Position numbers and translations under genes: made by a program
Notes under the pieces: model-generated
The model's database searches: none
What the model saw: only the letters and a program-made list of their open reading frames with translations
Told to the model about the DNA's origin: nothing
From: JACMLD01 sp963705285
Lineage (GTDB): Bacteria > Bacteroidota > Bacteroidia > Chitinophagales > Chitinophagaceae
Reading direction: 5' to 3'
DNA length: 64,000 bases
Assembly (NCBI GenBank): GCA_963705285.1
Contig: OY970066.1
Coordinates: 4,092,001-4,156,000 of the forward strand
In this document: piece by piece, positions 26,652 through 36,600 of the stretch
How the letters are laid out: each line of letters opens with the position of its first letter
Numbering within the stretch: the first letter of the stretch is position 1

Positions 26652-28022
26652 ATGAGCATCCTTTCACCGGAAGCGGCAGCCAACTCATCTGCCTACGCCA
26701 TTCCCGTTCAAAAAAAAGAACGAATCCTTTTTCTAGACAGCATTCGTGGTATTGCCCTCCTGGGTATATTGCTGATGAATAGTATGGCCCAAAGCCAGCC
26801 GCATTTTTTTTATGAACGCATGGATCTTAGCCAGCCCATTACAGGCCCAAACTTTTATGCGTGGCTGGTAGAATGTTTTTTATTTGAAGGCACCATGCGT
26901 GGATTGTTTTCCATATTGTTTGGAGCCGGCACCATTTTATTTCTGTCGAGGCTTACAAAAGAAAAACCCGGACTGGAACCTGCAGATATTTTTTACCGGC
27001 GCATGTTATGGCTGTTGGTGTTTGGTTTGATCAATGCTTTTATCTTTTTATGGCCGGGTGATATACTATACCCGTATGCACTCTGCGGTCTGTTACTGTT
27101 TCCCTTTCGTAACCTGCAACCCAAATACCTGCTATGGGCTGCATTTTTCTTACTACTGCTATCTACCTGGCGCGAAAACAATGAGCTCTACGAAAAGAAA
27201 GATGCTATTAGAAAAGGAAAGGCAGTTGCCGCAATAGATACCAGCAAGGTAAAACTTACAGAAGAACAGAAAGACGACCTGGGCAAATACATTTCCTTCA
27301 AAGAAAAGAATGACACCGCAGGTATTGCAAAAGGTGCTAAAGAGGAAATGAAAAAAGTAAAGGGAAAGTTTTACCTGGGTGTTTTCAGCTATTACAAAGA
27401 CATCAACATGATAATACAAAGCATCGGCTTTTATAACAGCTGGTGGGACATGCTGATGTTTTTTTTCATTGGGATGGCGTTGTATAAATCAGGTTTCCTG
27501 GTCGGCAGCAAACCGAACTATGTATACACGATTGTTGCGGTAGCCGGGATAGGCATTGGTTTATTGCTCAATTACTTCATATTGCGAACGCAGTACCGTC
27601 TCAGGTTCGATAACTACCAGTTTGTACAGCAATGGCGTTTTAGTTTTTATGATATCAGGCGGGTTTGCCAAACGCTCGGATACCTTAGCCTGCTTATTCT
27701 GCTGTATAAAATAACGCCGGTAAAAAAACTGTTGCATGTATTTGCACCGGTAGGGCAAATGGCATTCACCAATTATCTATCCCAATCCATTATCACTTCA
27801 GCTATTTTTTATGCGCTCGGTTATTATTCCACCCTGCAACGTTATGAAGTGTACTACATTGTTGTGGGTATCTGGATTTTTCAATTGGTCTTCAGCCATA
27901 TCTGGATGCGTTATTTTCTCTTTGGGCCATTTGAGTGGGTATGGCGCAGCCTTACTTACCTGTACCGTCCGCCGATGCGCAGAAATAAAGAAACACTAAC
28001 GGCGCAAAGCGTGGTAGTGTAA
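26652..28022 (+). CDS. DUF418 (YeiB-like) integral membrane protein
   Basis: A 456-residue protein with roughly ten hydrophobic segments. It begins with the DUF418 signature RILFLDSIRGIALLGILLMN, and the C-terminal DUF418 domain shows VGQMAFTNYLSQSIITSAIF and FGPFEWVWRSLTY. A charged, Lys/Glu-rich loop (about residues 180-240) separates the two halves. The family relates to acyltransferase-3/heparan-acetyltransferase folds and is thought to transport or modify surface molecules; function unproven. The 272-nt upstream gap carries a -7-like TAATTTTG at 26414 but no clear partner TTG. Confidence 0.92.
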   Translation: MSILSPEAAANSSAYAIPVQKKERILFLDSIRGIALLGILLMNSMAQSQPHFFYERMDLSQPITGPNFYAWLVECFLFEGTMRGLFSILFGAGTILFLSRLTKEKPGLEPADIFYRRMLWLLVFGLINAFIFLWPGDILYPYALCGLLLFPFRNLQPKYLLWAAFFLLLLSTWRENNELYEKKDAIRKGKAVAAIDTSKVKLTEEQKDDLGKYISFKEKNDTAGIAKGAKEEMKKVKGKFYLGVFSYYKDINMIIQSIGFYNSWWDMLMFFFIGMALYKSGFLVGSKPNYVYTIVAVAGIGIGLLLNYFILRTQYRLRFDNYQFVQQWRFSFYDIRRVCQTLGYLSLLILLYKITPVKKLLHVFAPVGQMAFTNYLSQSIITSAIFYALGYYSTLQRYEVYYIVVGIWIFQLVFSHIWMRYFLFGPFEWVWRSLTYLYRPPMRRNKETLTAQSVVV

Positions 28023-28163
28023 ATTGATCAAATGGCTATACTGATTATTGCTGGTATTGTGATTGCGGTATTTTGTGATGTACGTTTTGTTTGCTTCTAC
28101 GTGATATGCCACCATCAGCGGGCAGCCGTTGCGCGGATATTATGCGGTTCTATTGCCAACCCT

Positions 28164-29906
28164 TTATTCTGTCCTGGCAACGGTACCGCCTTTGCGACTA
28201 TCCACCGTAATGGTAATTTTGCTGCTTCCCTGTACAATCCATCTAACAGTAACCTGGCCAAGGCCGGGAATATTGGTTAGTTCAAGCGTTTGCGGCGTGT
28301 TTTTTTGCTCTGTAGCTGCGCCAGGATTATTGTTTTCTACCGTCATGCCGGCAATTACTTTGGCACCGGTTAGTGTTATATAATCGGGCCGTTCAATTTT
28401 ATATTTCAGATCCTGGCTTGAATGGGTGGGCATGAGTCTCTTGTTGGCAATAACCGCGGTTACTTCCCGTAATCCATCGCCCAAATCTTTTTGCATAATG
28501 GTATCAATTACCAGTTTTGGCGTATGGTAGGCATGGTAAATAGTAAAAGCCATATTGCGGTGCGCATCGCTCTCCAGCAAAAAGCCGGGGTGCATCCGCG
28601 TAAAATTCTTTTTAAATCCGCCAATTTCTATTTTGCCATATTGCGGATGATTGTACTCATGCCATTCTACAAACGCATCTTTAAACAACAGGTAACGGTC
28701 AAACTGAAAGTTGTCGTCTTCGTTGGGGTCGCGCGTGGCATCTTTATTAAACATCAGGTAGGGTGTCCAAAGTTCATTGGAATAGGTGTAAATGCCGCGT
28801 CCGCCATAAAACCAATCCAGTTCTCCACCAAATACAGAGTAAAGGTCTTTGTACACCACCAGGTATTTATAACCGGGAATAATTTCCTGGCCTTTTTTAC
28901 CAATGGCATCATACACCTGCACGTCTGCCGCGTTATAGGTACCCAGGTCTTCCAGTGCACCGGGGCCACGTAAGATCATACCGCCTGCATTGTGAAAAGA
29001 TTGCGCTGCAGCAATGTTGGGATGTTTCATTACAAACTCCATCAGCGCCCTGTTTTCGGGTAATGAAAAAGGGTATTTATAAGCGCCACCCTGTACATAA
29101 TTGGGTTGCCAGTTCCAGCCCCAGTCGCGGTTGGGGTCATATTCAAACTGCGCACCGTCTTCATTTACCTGGCCGTCTCCATCATTATCAATACCTTCAA
29201 AACCCAGCATTTCATACTCGCCTTTTTCATCGGCGCTTACTTCAATCATCCGGTTGGGGTTTACCGGGTCGGCGCGGAACCGCCCGTTAGATGTTTTGCG
29301 GCGCATTTGCGTAATACTTCCATCATTATCCAGATCATCGTAACCATCTTCGTCTGTTTGTCCGTCCATGTCGTTGTCTACCGGCACCACGCCGGAACGG
29401 GGCGAATGCATGTTGTTGGGTTTCTTAAAAAAGCTGTCCCTGCCGTCGGGGTTGATGGTGGGTATAATGTAAAATATTTTATCCCCCAGCAGTTCCTGTA
29501 TAAATTTTGTATCGTTAAAACTTTCTGTCAGGTACCAGGCAGTATACATGGCAAATTCTGCGCCCTGCACTTCATTAGAATGTATGTTGCCGTCTATGTA
29601 CATAGCTGGTTTTTTAGCGGCATCGCCTTTGGTATAGTCGGTAATGGCAATACACCAAAGTTCACGCCCGTCAAACGATTTACCCACTTGTTCCAGTTTT
29701 GCCAGCGATGGGTAAGCCTTCACTATCTTTTTAAGCAGTTCGCCAATACCGGCATGGTCGTTATAATGGTTCCAGCTAACCGGCACTTTTGGATTAACCG
29801 GGCTGCCCGCAGCTTTATAAATCTGCTCACTGGTTTGTGCCTGCAACATTGCAGCTGTACAGAGAGAAATGAACAGGCAAATACTATATGATTGAATGCG
29901 TTTCAT
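28164..29906 (-). CDS. Secreted M14 zinc carboxypeptidase
   Basis: A 580-residue exported metallopeptidase (leader about 1-24, ending LQAQ). The zinc site is intact: H109 and E112 in GNIHSNEV, and H305 in QSFHNAGG. Substrate arginines are in NPDGR (R156) and DPNRDW (R260); the catalytic glutamate is probably E378 in YSNELWTP. Two Asp-rich inserts around 177-197 (DNDMDGQTDEDGYDDLDNDG) and 239-251 resemble calcium-binding thrombospondin-type loops. It probably trims C-terminal residues from peptides outside the cell. It lies 31 nt downstream of a paralogue that lacks these residues. Confidence 0.93.
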   Translation of the reverse strand: MKRIQSYSICLFISLCTAAMLQAQTSEQIYKAAGSPVNPKVPVSWNHYNDHAGIGELLKKIVKAYPSLAKLEQVGKSFDGRELWCIAITDYTKGDAAKKPAMYIDGNIHSNEVQGAEFAMYTAWYLTESFNDTKFIQELLGDKIFYIIPTINPDGRDSFFKKPNNMHSPRSGVVPVDNDMDGQTDEDGYDDLDNDGSITQMRRKTSNGRFRADPVNPNRMIEVSADEKGEYEMLGFEGIDNDGDGQVNEDGAQFEYDPNRDWGWNWQPNYVQGGAYKYPFSLPENRALMEFVMKHPNIAAAQSFHNAGGMILRGPGALEDLGTYNAADVQVYDAIGKKGQEIIPGYKYLVVYKDLYSVFGGELDWFYGGRGIYTYSNELWTPYLMFNKDATRDPNEDDNFQFDRYLLFKDAFVEWHEYNHPQYGKIEIGGFKKNFTRMHPGFLLESDAHRNMAFTIYHAYHTPKLVIDTIMQKDLGDGLREVTAVIANKRLMPTHSSQDLKYKIERPDYITLTGAKVIAGMTVENNNPGAATEQKNTPQTLELTNIPGLGQVTVRWIVQGSSKITITVDSRKGGTVARTE

Positions 29907-29937
29907 GGTATGTTTTCTAATGAATATGAAATAGCCG

Positions 29938-31575
29938 TTACAGGCTGATGGTTATTTTTTTTATTCCGGTGGTGGGGCTGCCTGCTTCCAGGATGCATTT
30001 ACCGCTGCCTTTTACCAGCCAGCTAAGTTCACGCGCGCCAAAGCCTTCCAGCGAATTGAGGAGTTGTATTTTTTTGCCGCTGATGACTGCCTGGTTTTTT
30101 TCTGTGTTCAAGGTTACATGAATTCGTTTTACCCAATAGGAACGCTCACCTAATTTTGAATGAGAAGGCAAGGTGCCCCGGTTGATAACGGTGGCGGTTA
30201 TGCGCGTAATGCCTCCACCCAATTTCTCTGTGCCCAGGTTGATAATATCTATCTCCGGCTGGTAAGCCGCCAGTTTTTCAATAAAAGCAGTATGTTTTTT
30301 TACAATGCTGTCTACCAATTGATAGGGTGGGTTAATTAAAACAAAAGGGTTAATTCCGCCCACTTCTACATTTTGGCCCGGAAAATCAGGATGATTGATT
30401 TTTTTCCAATCGGTATAATTGTCTTTGATGCCCTGTTGCTGCGCCCAGCGGAGGTAGTTAACGGATATATCATCCATTACCGGTGTTTTGTCTTTTTTAG
30501 CCGTGTCGGGTTTTGGTTTGGGTACAAACCAGCCAGGTGTGCTGTAACTAAAACGCCCGTAGTGATAATACGCCCATGATAAAAAATCGCCCCCGGAAGG
30601 TGTTGTTTTAGGAGCATCTTTCATGGTGGTTAGTTTGTTGTACAGGTCAGATACCATCGCATTTGTTTTGGCATCCTGCTCAAGGTAGCTCGCCACCACG
30701 CGCGGCGGGGGATTGGCGGGCGCAAAGGCGAAAGGGGAGGATAGATTGTTATTACTCGAAAAACTGACTACTGCATATACGTTGTATAATTGGTACAGCT
30801 GATCAAGCAGCGCTTTTGTTTCTGTTTCAGATACTGCAAATTCACCGGCGCCTGGTGAAAAAGAAGGATGTTTAAACGAAAGATTTTTGTTGAACCACAC
30901 ACCACCATCGCCGTCTTCGTTGAACTGACCGTCTTTGTCGTTGTCAATACCTTCAGATATTAATTGGTATTTCCCTTTTTCACCTTTGGTGGGGTCAGCT
31001 TTTACCAGCACCCTGGCATCGTCTGCACTGGTTTTGTATTCGCCAACAGGCGATTCTATGCGCATCCAGGTGATCTTATTATTGCCATCCAGATCATCGT
31101 AGCCGTCTTCATTTACTTTGCCATCTCTGTCATCATCTGTCTGGCTGGCATTGCCCTGGCGCTCGTATTGCAGGGTGGCAAAATATTGTTCCATCGCATC
31201 CGGGCTCATGTTGGGGAAAATATAAAAGCTTGTTTTGCTAAGTAACGTTTTAACGCTGTCGGTGTTGGTGCCTTTTAGCAGGTTTTCGGCAAAGCCGATG
31301 GCCATTTCCATACCCAGCAGGTGAGTGCCTTCTACACCGCCTACCACGGCTATGCCTGGTTTTGATTCAGCAGTGCCATTGCTGATTACCAGCGCCCACA
31401 CATCTTTTCCACTGGGTGTTTTGGCAATGGACTGAAGCTTTGTTACCTGGGGATAAGCAGCGGCCAGTGCATTGATGCGTTTATTTTGCTGCGCGTAGTT
31501 GCTATAACCATTTTGTGCCAGGGCAATAGTTGTAAATAGCAGCGCCATCAGAAATGGCGTTATCAATTTTCTCAT
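29938..31575 (-). CDS. M14-like protein without zinc or catalytic residues (predicted pseudopeptidase)
   Basis: A 545-residue exported paralogue of the neighbouring M14 carboxypeptidase, with the same order of segments (leader to ALAQ at 21; Asp-rich calcium-type inserts at 147-164 and 210-224; C-terminal beta domain). The active site is changed throughout: HSNE becomes EGTH (E82, H85), the third zinc His becomes S273, NPDGR becomes SPDAM, NR becomes NK (K230) and the catalytic Glu aligns with P347. The frame is intact and codon use normal, so it is maintained rather than decaying. A partner or substrate-binding role for the active enzyme is inferred from the 31-nt spacing. Confidence 0.88.
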   Translation of the reverse strand: MRKLITPFLMALLFTTIALAQNGYSNYAQQNKRINALAAAYPQVTKLQSIAKTPSGKDVWALVISNGTAESKPGIAVVGGVEGTHLLGMEMAIGFAENLLKGTNTDSVKTLLSKTSFYIFPNMSPDAMEQYFATLQYERQGNASQTDDDRDGKVNEDGYDDLDGNNKITWMRIESPVGEYKTSADDARVLVKADPTKGEKGKYQLISEGIDNDKDGQFNEDGDGGVWFNKNLSFKHPSFSPGAGEFAVSETETKALLDQLYQLYNVYAVVSFSSNNNLSSPFAFAPANPPPRVVASYLEQDAKTNAMVSDLYNKLTTMKDAPKTTPSGGDFLSWAYYHYGRFSYSTPGWFVPKPKPDTAKKDKTPVMDDISVNYLRWAQQQGIKDNYTDWKKINHPDFPGQNVEVGGINPFVLINPPYQLVDSIVKKHTAFIEKLAAYQPEIDIINLGTEKLGGGITRITATVINRGTLPSHSKLGERSYWVKRIHVTLNTEKNQAVISGKKIQLLNSLEGFGARELSWLVKGSGKCILEAGSPTTGIKKITISL

Positions 31576-31746
31576 TCAGTGGGGTTTTTGGTGGCTAAAT
31601 ATAATTAATAAATGAATATCTGTACTGGCAGATGTGATGTCGGTTGACGGCTATGCAAACGGAGAGAATACCCTGACACATTTATTCACACGGTTACCTT
31701 ATAAAAAGACTATCCATGTGTGGTAGCCATGTAATTGGTAAATTGT

Positions 31747-33021
31747 TCAGGGGTTGAGCATATTGTTGAGGCCTTCTTTTTCAAATAAGATGCGGCCAAC
31801 CCTCATGTCTGACCATCCTTCTTTCAACTGGTAGGTAAAAACCGGGGTGTCATTTTTTAGCTCGCAATCAATATAGAGTGTTGTTACTTTATTGGTTCTT
31901 ACTTCTTCTATTTCTTTGAGTTGGTGCAGGTGCGTAGAAATAAAAAACAAAGAGTCCGGAAAGTGGCACAGGCCTTTTATGGTAGCGGTACTGATCTCCA
32001 GCGCATCTTCAATGTTGGTGCCTCGGAACAGTTCATCAAAAACAGCAAAACATTTTGTTTTGCCCCGGGCCTCTGTAAGTACGTTTTTAAGCGTTATAAT
32101 TTCAGACATGAAATGGCTGTAACCGCTTACAATGCTGTCTGTAAGGTTAATGGCCACAGAGATAGTACTGAAGTAGGGCATACTGGCTGCAGCGGCAGGT
32201 ACGCCAATGCCTGTGTGTGCCAGGTATACACAAAGGCTGATGGCTTTAAGCAGGGTAGACTTTCCAGACATATTGGGCCCGGTTAACAGAATGACGTTGT
32301 TGGTGGCTGTAATATCATTCTTTACCGGATTTTTCAAAAAAGGATGGTAAACGCCTTGCAATGAAAACTGGCTATTGGTGAATGCAGGAAACACGAAATT
32401 GTTTTTTGTTATCGCGTTACTAACCGACAAGAATGCTTCAAACAGGAACCACCTTTGCCAGAAGGCGGCAAACTGGCCGTTGGTAACCCTTTCTGAAATA
32501 AGTTGCAACAGTTCAATAATATGGCTAACCCTGAACTTGTTTTTTTTGAAAGCCGTTTCATAACGTTCCAAATCAAATCCTGAAAAAAATGTATTCAGGT
32601 GTACCAGGTCAGCAGCATACGAGGCAGGAAAAAGCGAAGTATCTATCTTGCTGGTATAACTGGTATGTATTTTATAAAATAGCCGAATCAATAATATTAG
32701 CCTTCCTCTTTTTTGCTGCCTTTCTTTATCGGAAAAAGTGAGCTTCCACCTAAGTTTCCGCCCGGAAAGTGAGCCTGCAGCAAAGGTTTCGAGAAAGTCG
32801 TAAATCTCTGCCAGGTTGAACCGCGAAAACGAATAATCCTTCAACAGTTCGCGGTTGCCTATAAAGCCCTGCAGGATGTGCTGGCGGAGCAGTATTTCTT
32901 CTACTGATGAAAGCGGTGTGTTGAACATACTGCGCAAAGCCTGGCCAGAATGATAATTGAAAGTGGCATCAAACAAGGGCAATATCTCATCATCTATATG
33001 GAGGTCGGCGGTGTTAAGCAT
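31747..33021 (-). CDS. MutS-like ATPase (MutS domain V protein)
   Basis: A 424-residue protein with a helical lever-like part (about 1-220) and the MutS ATPase domain (about 235-424): Walker A GPNMSGKSTLL with K254, FDELFRGTN as Walker B, and STHLHQLKEIEE as the switch region. It lacks the mismatch-recognition domain, so it is not classic MutS; it belongs to the short MutS-like group common in Bacteroidota, of unknown function in DNA or RNA structure handling. It starts 6 nt downstream of the small secreted protein gene at 33028 and is cotranscribed with it. Confidence 0.88.
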   Translation of the reverse strand: MLNTADLHIDDEILPLFDATFNYHSGQALRSMFNTPLSSVEEILLRQHILQGFIGNRELLKDYSFSRFNLAEIYDFLETFAAGSLSGRKLRWKLTFSDKERQQKRGRLILLIRLFYKIHTSYTSKIDTSLFPASYAADLVHLNTFFSGFDLERYETAFKKNKFRVSHIIELLQLISERVTNGQFAAFWQRWFLFEAFLSVSNAITKNNFVFPAFTNSQFSLQGVYHPFLKNPVKNDITATNNVILLTGPNMSGKSTLLKAISLCVYLAHTGIGVPAAAASMPYFSTISVAINLTDSIVSGYSHFMSEIITLKNVLTEARGKTKCFAVFDELFRGTNIEDALEISTATIKGLCHFPDSLFFISTHLHQLKEIEEVRTNKVTTLYIDCELKNDTPVFTYQLKEGWSDMRVGRILFEKEGLNNMLNP

Positions 33022-33027
33022 GGGACT

Positions 33028-33414
33028 TTATTTCATTTTTCTCCATTGTGCAAGTGTAATGGCATCGCCGGAAACGGGGTCAAGGTATTTGATATGAAAA
33101 GATTTTGGATAAAGGTAGAAGTTAAAGTGCGTGTAGTAAGCATCTCCGTTGTCTTCTGTCACAGCTATCCAGTAGTAAGACGTCTTTCCGTGCGGCTTTT
33201 CCCATATAATGTACTGCAGTTTTCGTTTTCCCGCGGTTTGCGCCTGCACATATGCGGCTCGTTTCTTTACTTCATCCAGGTTGCGAATGGTATCAATGAT
33301 TGTCTGTTCAAGGGCAACAGCTTCTTTTGTTAGCGCGGCTGGTGTGGTCCTTTGTGCCAGTAAGCCAGTGCAGGCTGCAAGTACGATACACAGCAACATA
33401 CCGGATTTGATCAT
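33028..33414 (-). CDS. Hypothetical exported protein
   Basis: A 128-residue protein starting at the ATG at 33414, which gives the leader MIKSGMLLCIVLAACTGLLA; the open frame upstream (to 33525) has no leader and is probably untranslated. The cysteine in LAACTG could make it a lipoprotein, although the lipobox is imperfect. A helical part (35-75) is followed by a beta-rich part (KLQYIIWEKPHGKTSYYWIAVTED, in pieces). No family recognised. It precedes the MutS-like gene by 6 nt. Confidence 0.72.
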   Translation of the reverse strand: MIKSGMLLCIVLAACTGLLAQRTTPAALTKEAVALEQTIIDTIRNLDEVKKRAAYVQAQTAGKRKLQYIIWEKPHGKTSYYWIAVTEDNGDAYYTHFNFYLYPKSFHIKYLDPVSGDAITLAQWRKMK

Positions 33415-33628
33415 GCCAATAGTTTGTGTGCAATAATAGTAATTTATACAAGGCAATTTGCAGTCAGCTTTAGGGGTAGGGCATGGGCGGCAGGACAAAT
33501 TACCCCATGATTGGATTCCAAACAAAATTGAACCTATTTGCCCACAAACTGTTGATAACTAATTGCCGGTTTGGTGTTTGTGTATAAGAGGTGAATAATT
33601 ATAACCTCCTTCTTCCCCAACCGGATTT

Positions 33629-33655
33629 TTTGTTAGCTGCAAAAAAATATATTTG
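33629..33655 (+). promoter_or_regulatory. Probable smc promoter
   Basis: TATATTTG at 33648-33655 is a perfect -7 element; TTTG lies at 33629-33632 with a 15-nt spacer, slightly shorter than usual. Transcription near 33662 would leave about 19 nt before the GTG at 33681, which supports that start. Confidence 0.55.
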
Positions 33656-33680
33656 CCCGTTCTACTTAAAACTTTTCACA

Positions 33681-36600
33681 GTGAGATTAAAGAGCCTAGA
33701 AATTAAGGGATTCAAGAGTTTTGCCGATAAAACCGTGCTCAATTTTGATGAGGGCATTACGGGTGTAATTGGCCCCAATGGCTGTGGCAAAAGCAATATC
33801 ATAGATAGTATACGCTGGGTAATTGGCGAGCAGAAAATTAGCCATTTGCGCAGTGAAAACCTCGATAGCCTGGTGTTTAACGGTTCTAAAACCCGCAGCG
33901 CCTCGGGCCTTGCCGAAGTAAGTCTCACGTTTGAGAATACACGCAACCTGCTGCCTACCGAATTTAACACCGTTACCGTTACCCGTAAATTTTATAAAAG
34001 CGGCGAAAGTGAATACCGCCTGAATGATGTACAATGCCGGTTAAAAGATATCCAGAACCTTTTTATGGATACGGGCGTAAGCACAGACAGTTATGCCATT
34101 ATTGAGCTGGGCATGGTAGATGAAATCATTAAAGACAAAGAAAACAGCCGCCGCCGCATGCTGGAACAGGCGGCCGGCATCACCATCTATAAAACGCGTA
34201 AAAGAGAAGCTAAATTAAAGCTGGATGCTACCGAGCAGGACATTGCCCGTATTGAAGATCTTTTATTTGAAATTAACAACCAGCTAAAAAGCCTGGAAAA
34301 CCAGGCTAAAAAAGCGGAGAAATACCACGAAATAAAAAAAGAGTACCGCGAGCATAGCATTGAACTGGCCAAAGCATCGCTGGAAGGATTCAATGTAACC
34401 TACCGTACCCTCAACGAACAATCAGAAACAGAAACCAATAAAAAGATACAGCTGGAAGCGGCCATTGCTACCGCAGAAGCCGCACTTGAACAGGAGCGTG
34501 TAGATTTTATTGAAAAAGAACGCGCTCTTCAAAGCATGCAGCATGAGTTTAATGAACTGTTGCAGGTTTTGCGTACAAAAGAAAATGAAAAGAACCTGGC
34601 CAGCCAGCGACTAAATTTTTTGCAGGAAAAGTCAGCGAGCCTTGAAGCATTTCTTTCTAAAAGCGAAGGACAGTTAAAAGGACTGGAAGAAAGCATCCTG
34701 TTTACAGAACAACAGGGAACGGAAGAGCAATTGCGACTTGAAAATTTACAACAACAACTGGAGGCATTAAAAGCCAGTGTAGAAGATAAACGCAAGGTGT
34801 TTGATGAAAAAAGAACGCATGTAGACAGCCTTCGCAGCGAGAACCTCAGCATTCAGCGTAACCAGTTTGAAGCAGAGAAAAAAGTGGCTGTTGCGGATAC
34901 TTCCATACAGAATTTACAAAGGGCCATTGAACAAATAGAAGAAGAACGCGAAGTGCGCAACAGCCAGTTGAAACAACTGGAAGAAGAGCGCCGCCACAAA
35001 GAAGAAGAGCTTGAAACCCGGAAAAGGGATTTGTTACAGTTGCAGGAACACCAGGATCGCACGAAAGAACAAATCTTGCAAACACAAAGCGAGGTGGAAA
35101 CGCTGCGCCAGCAACTGGCGGATGAAAACAGGAAACTAGATAGCAGGAGAAACGAATTTGATTTGCTGAAAAGCCTGATCGATTCAATGGAAGGTTATCC
35201 GGAAAGTGTAAAGTTCCTCCACAACAACACCAACTGGAACCATACTGCGCCCATACTGTCTGATATCATTTACGTAAAAGAGGAATACCGCGCGGCAGTA
35301 GAAAATGTACTGGAGCCTTATCTCAACTATTATGTGGTAAACAACCTGGAAGAGGGATTACAGGCCGTGCATTTACTGGATGAAAATAAAAAAGGGAAGG
35401 CTAATTTCTTTTTGCTGGATAAACTATCCGGCGAAAACCAGGATTTCGGTAATTCTCATGATATACCCGAAACCATTCGCGCCATGGAGGTAATTGAGGT
35501 AGACGAACGCTACCGCAGCCTGGCCAACTATTTACTGGGCAACGTGTTTATTGCAGAGAGTGAAAGTGCGCTTGCCAACAGCAACGGCTCTGTTGTGCTG
35601 GAGAAACATGGTAAGTATGTAAAAGGGAAATACTCGCTCACCGGCGGAAGCGTGGGATTGTTTGAAGGCAAAAAAATTGGACGTGCCAAGAACCTGGAAA
35701 AATTAGCAGAAGAAATTACTGCACAGGAAATCATTGTAAACAAACTGAAAGCCGATATTCAGTTCAAGCACAATGAGGTGATAGGATTTAATGAGCAGCT
35801 GAAAGAAACGGCCATCAAACAGGCAAATGAAGATATCAGCCGCCTTACCAACCTGGTATTTTCATTAGAAAATAAAACGGAGAATTTGCACGCGTTACAA
35901 GGTACATCACAAAACCGTGTAGAAGAGTTGACGCTTACGCTGGAAGAAACCGCCGGCGGTGTGGAAGATGTTCGCAATGAATGGATGCAACTGGTAGGTA
36001 CATTGAATGATCTGCGCGACAAACTGCGGTCGAGCGAAGATGAATACAAAGTGGTAGAAGCCGGTTATAATGAAGTGATGGCCGGATACAATGATTTCAA
36101 CCTGCAGGTAACCCGCCAGCACAGCAAAATTAATGCGCTGAAACAAGAGCATGAATTTAAAAGCAACCAGCTAAATGATCTGCGTACACAGATTGAAGCG
36201 AATGCTTCACAATTAAAACAAACACAGGAAAGCATTGCGGAAAGCAGCGATACACTGCAGGCGGCCGAACAGGGTCATATAGACCTGCTGCGTAAAAAAG
36301 AAGCCGAAGAAACCAGTTTGAATGAAGCAGATCAGGCCTATTACAACCTGCGCAACAAGCTAAATGAAAAGGAAAGCGAATTGCGTCACACCGTGAAAGA
36401 AAAAGAACAGGCGGAACATTTGCTGGCCGAAATAAAAGACAGCCTAAATGAATTGAAACTTCAACTGGCAGGTATGAAAGAACGCCTGCAGGTAGAGTTC
36501 AGGATCAACCTCGATGATATTATTGATCAGCCCAGAACTAGCGAAACACCCGTTACTGAATTGCAGGAGAAAAGTGATCGCATGAAAAAACGACTGGAGA

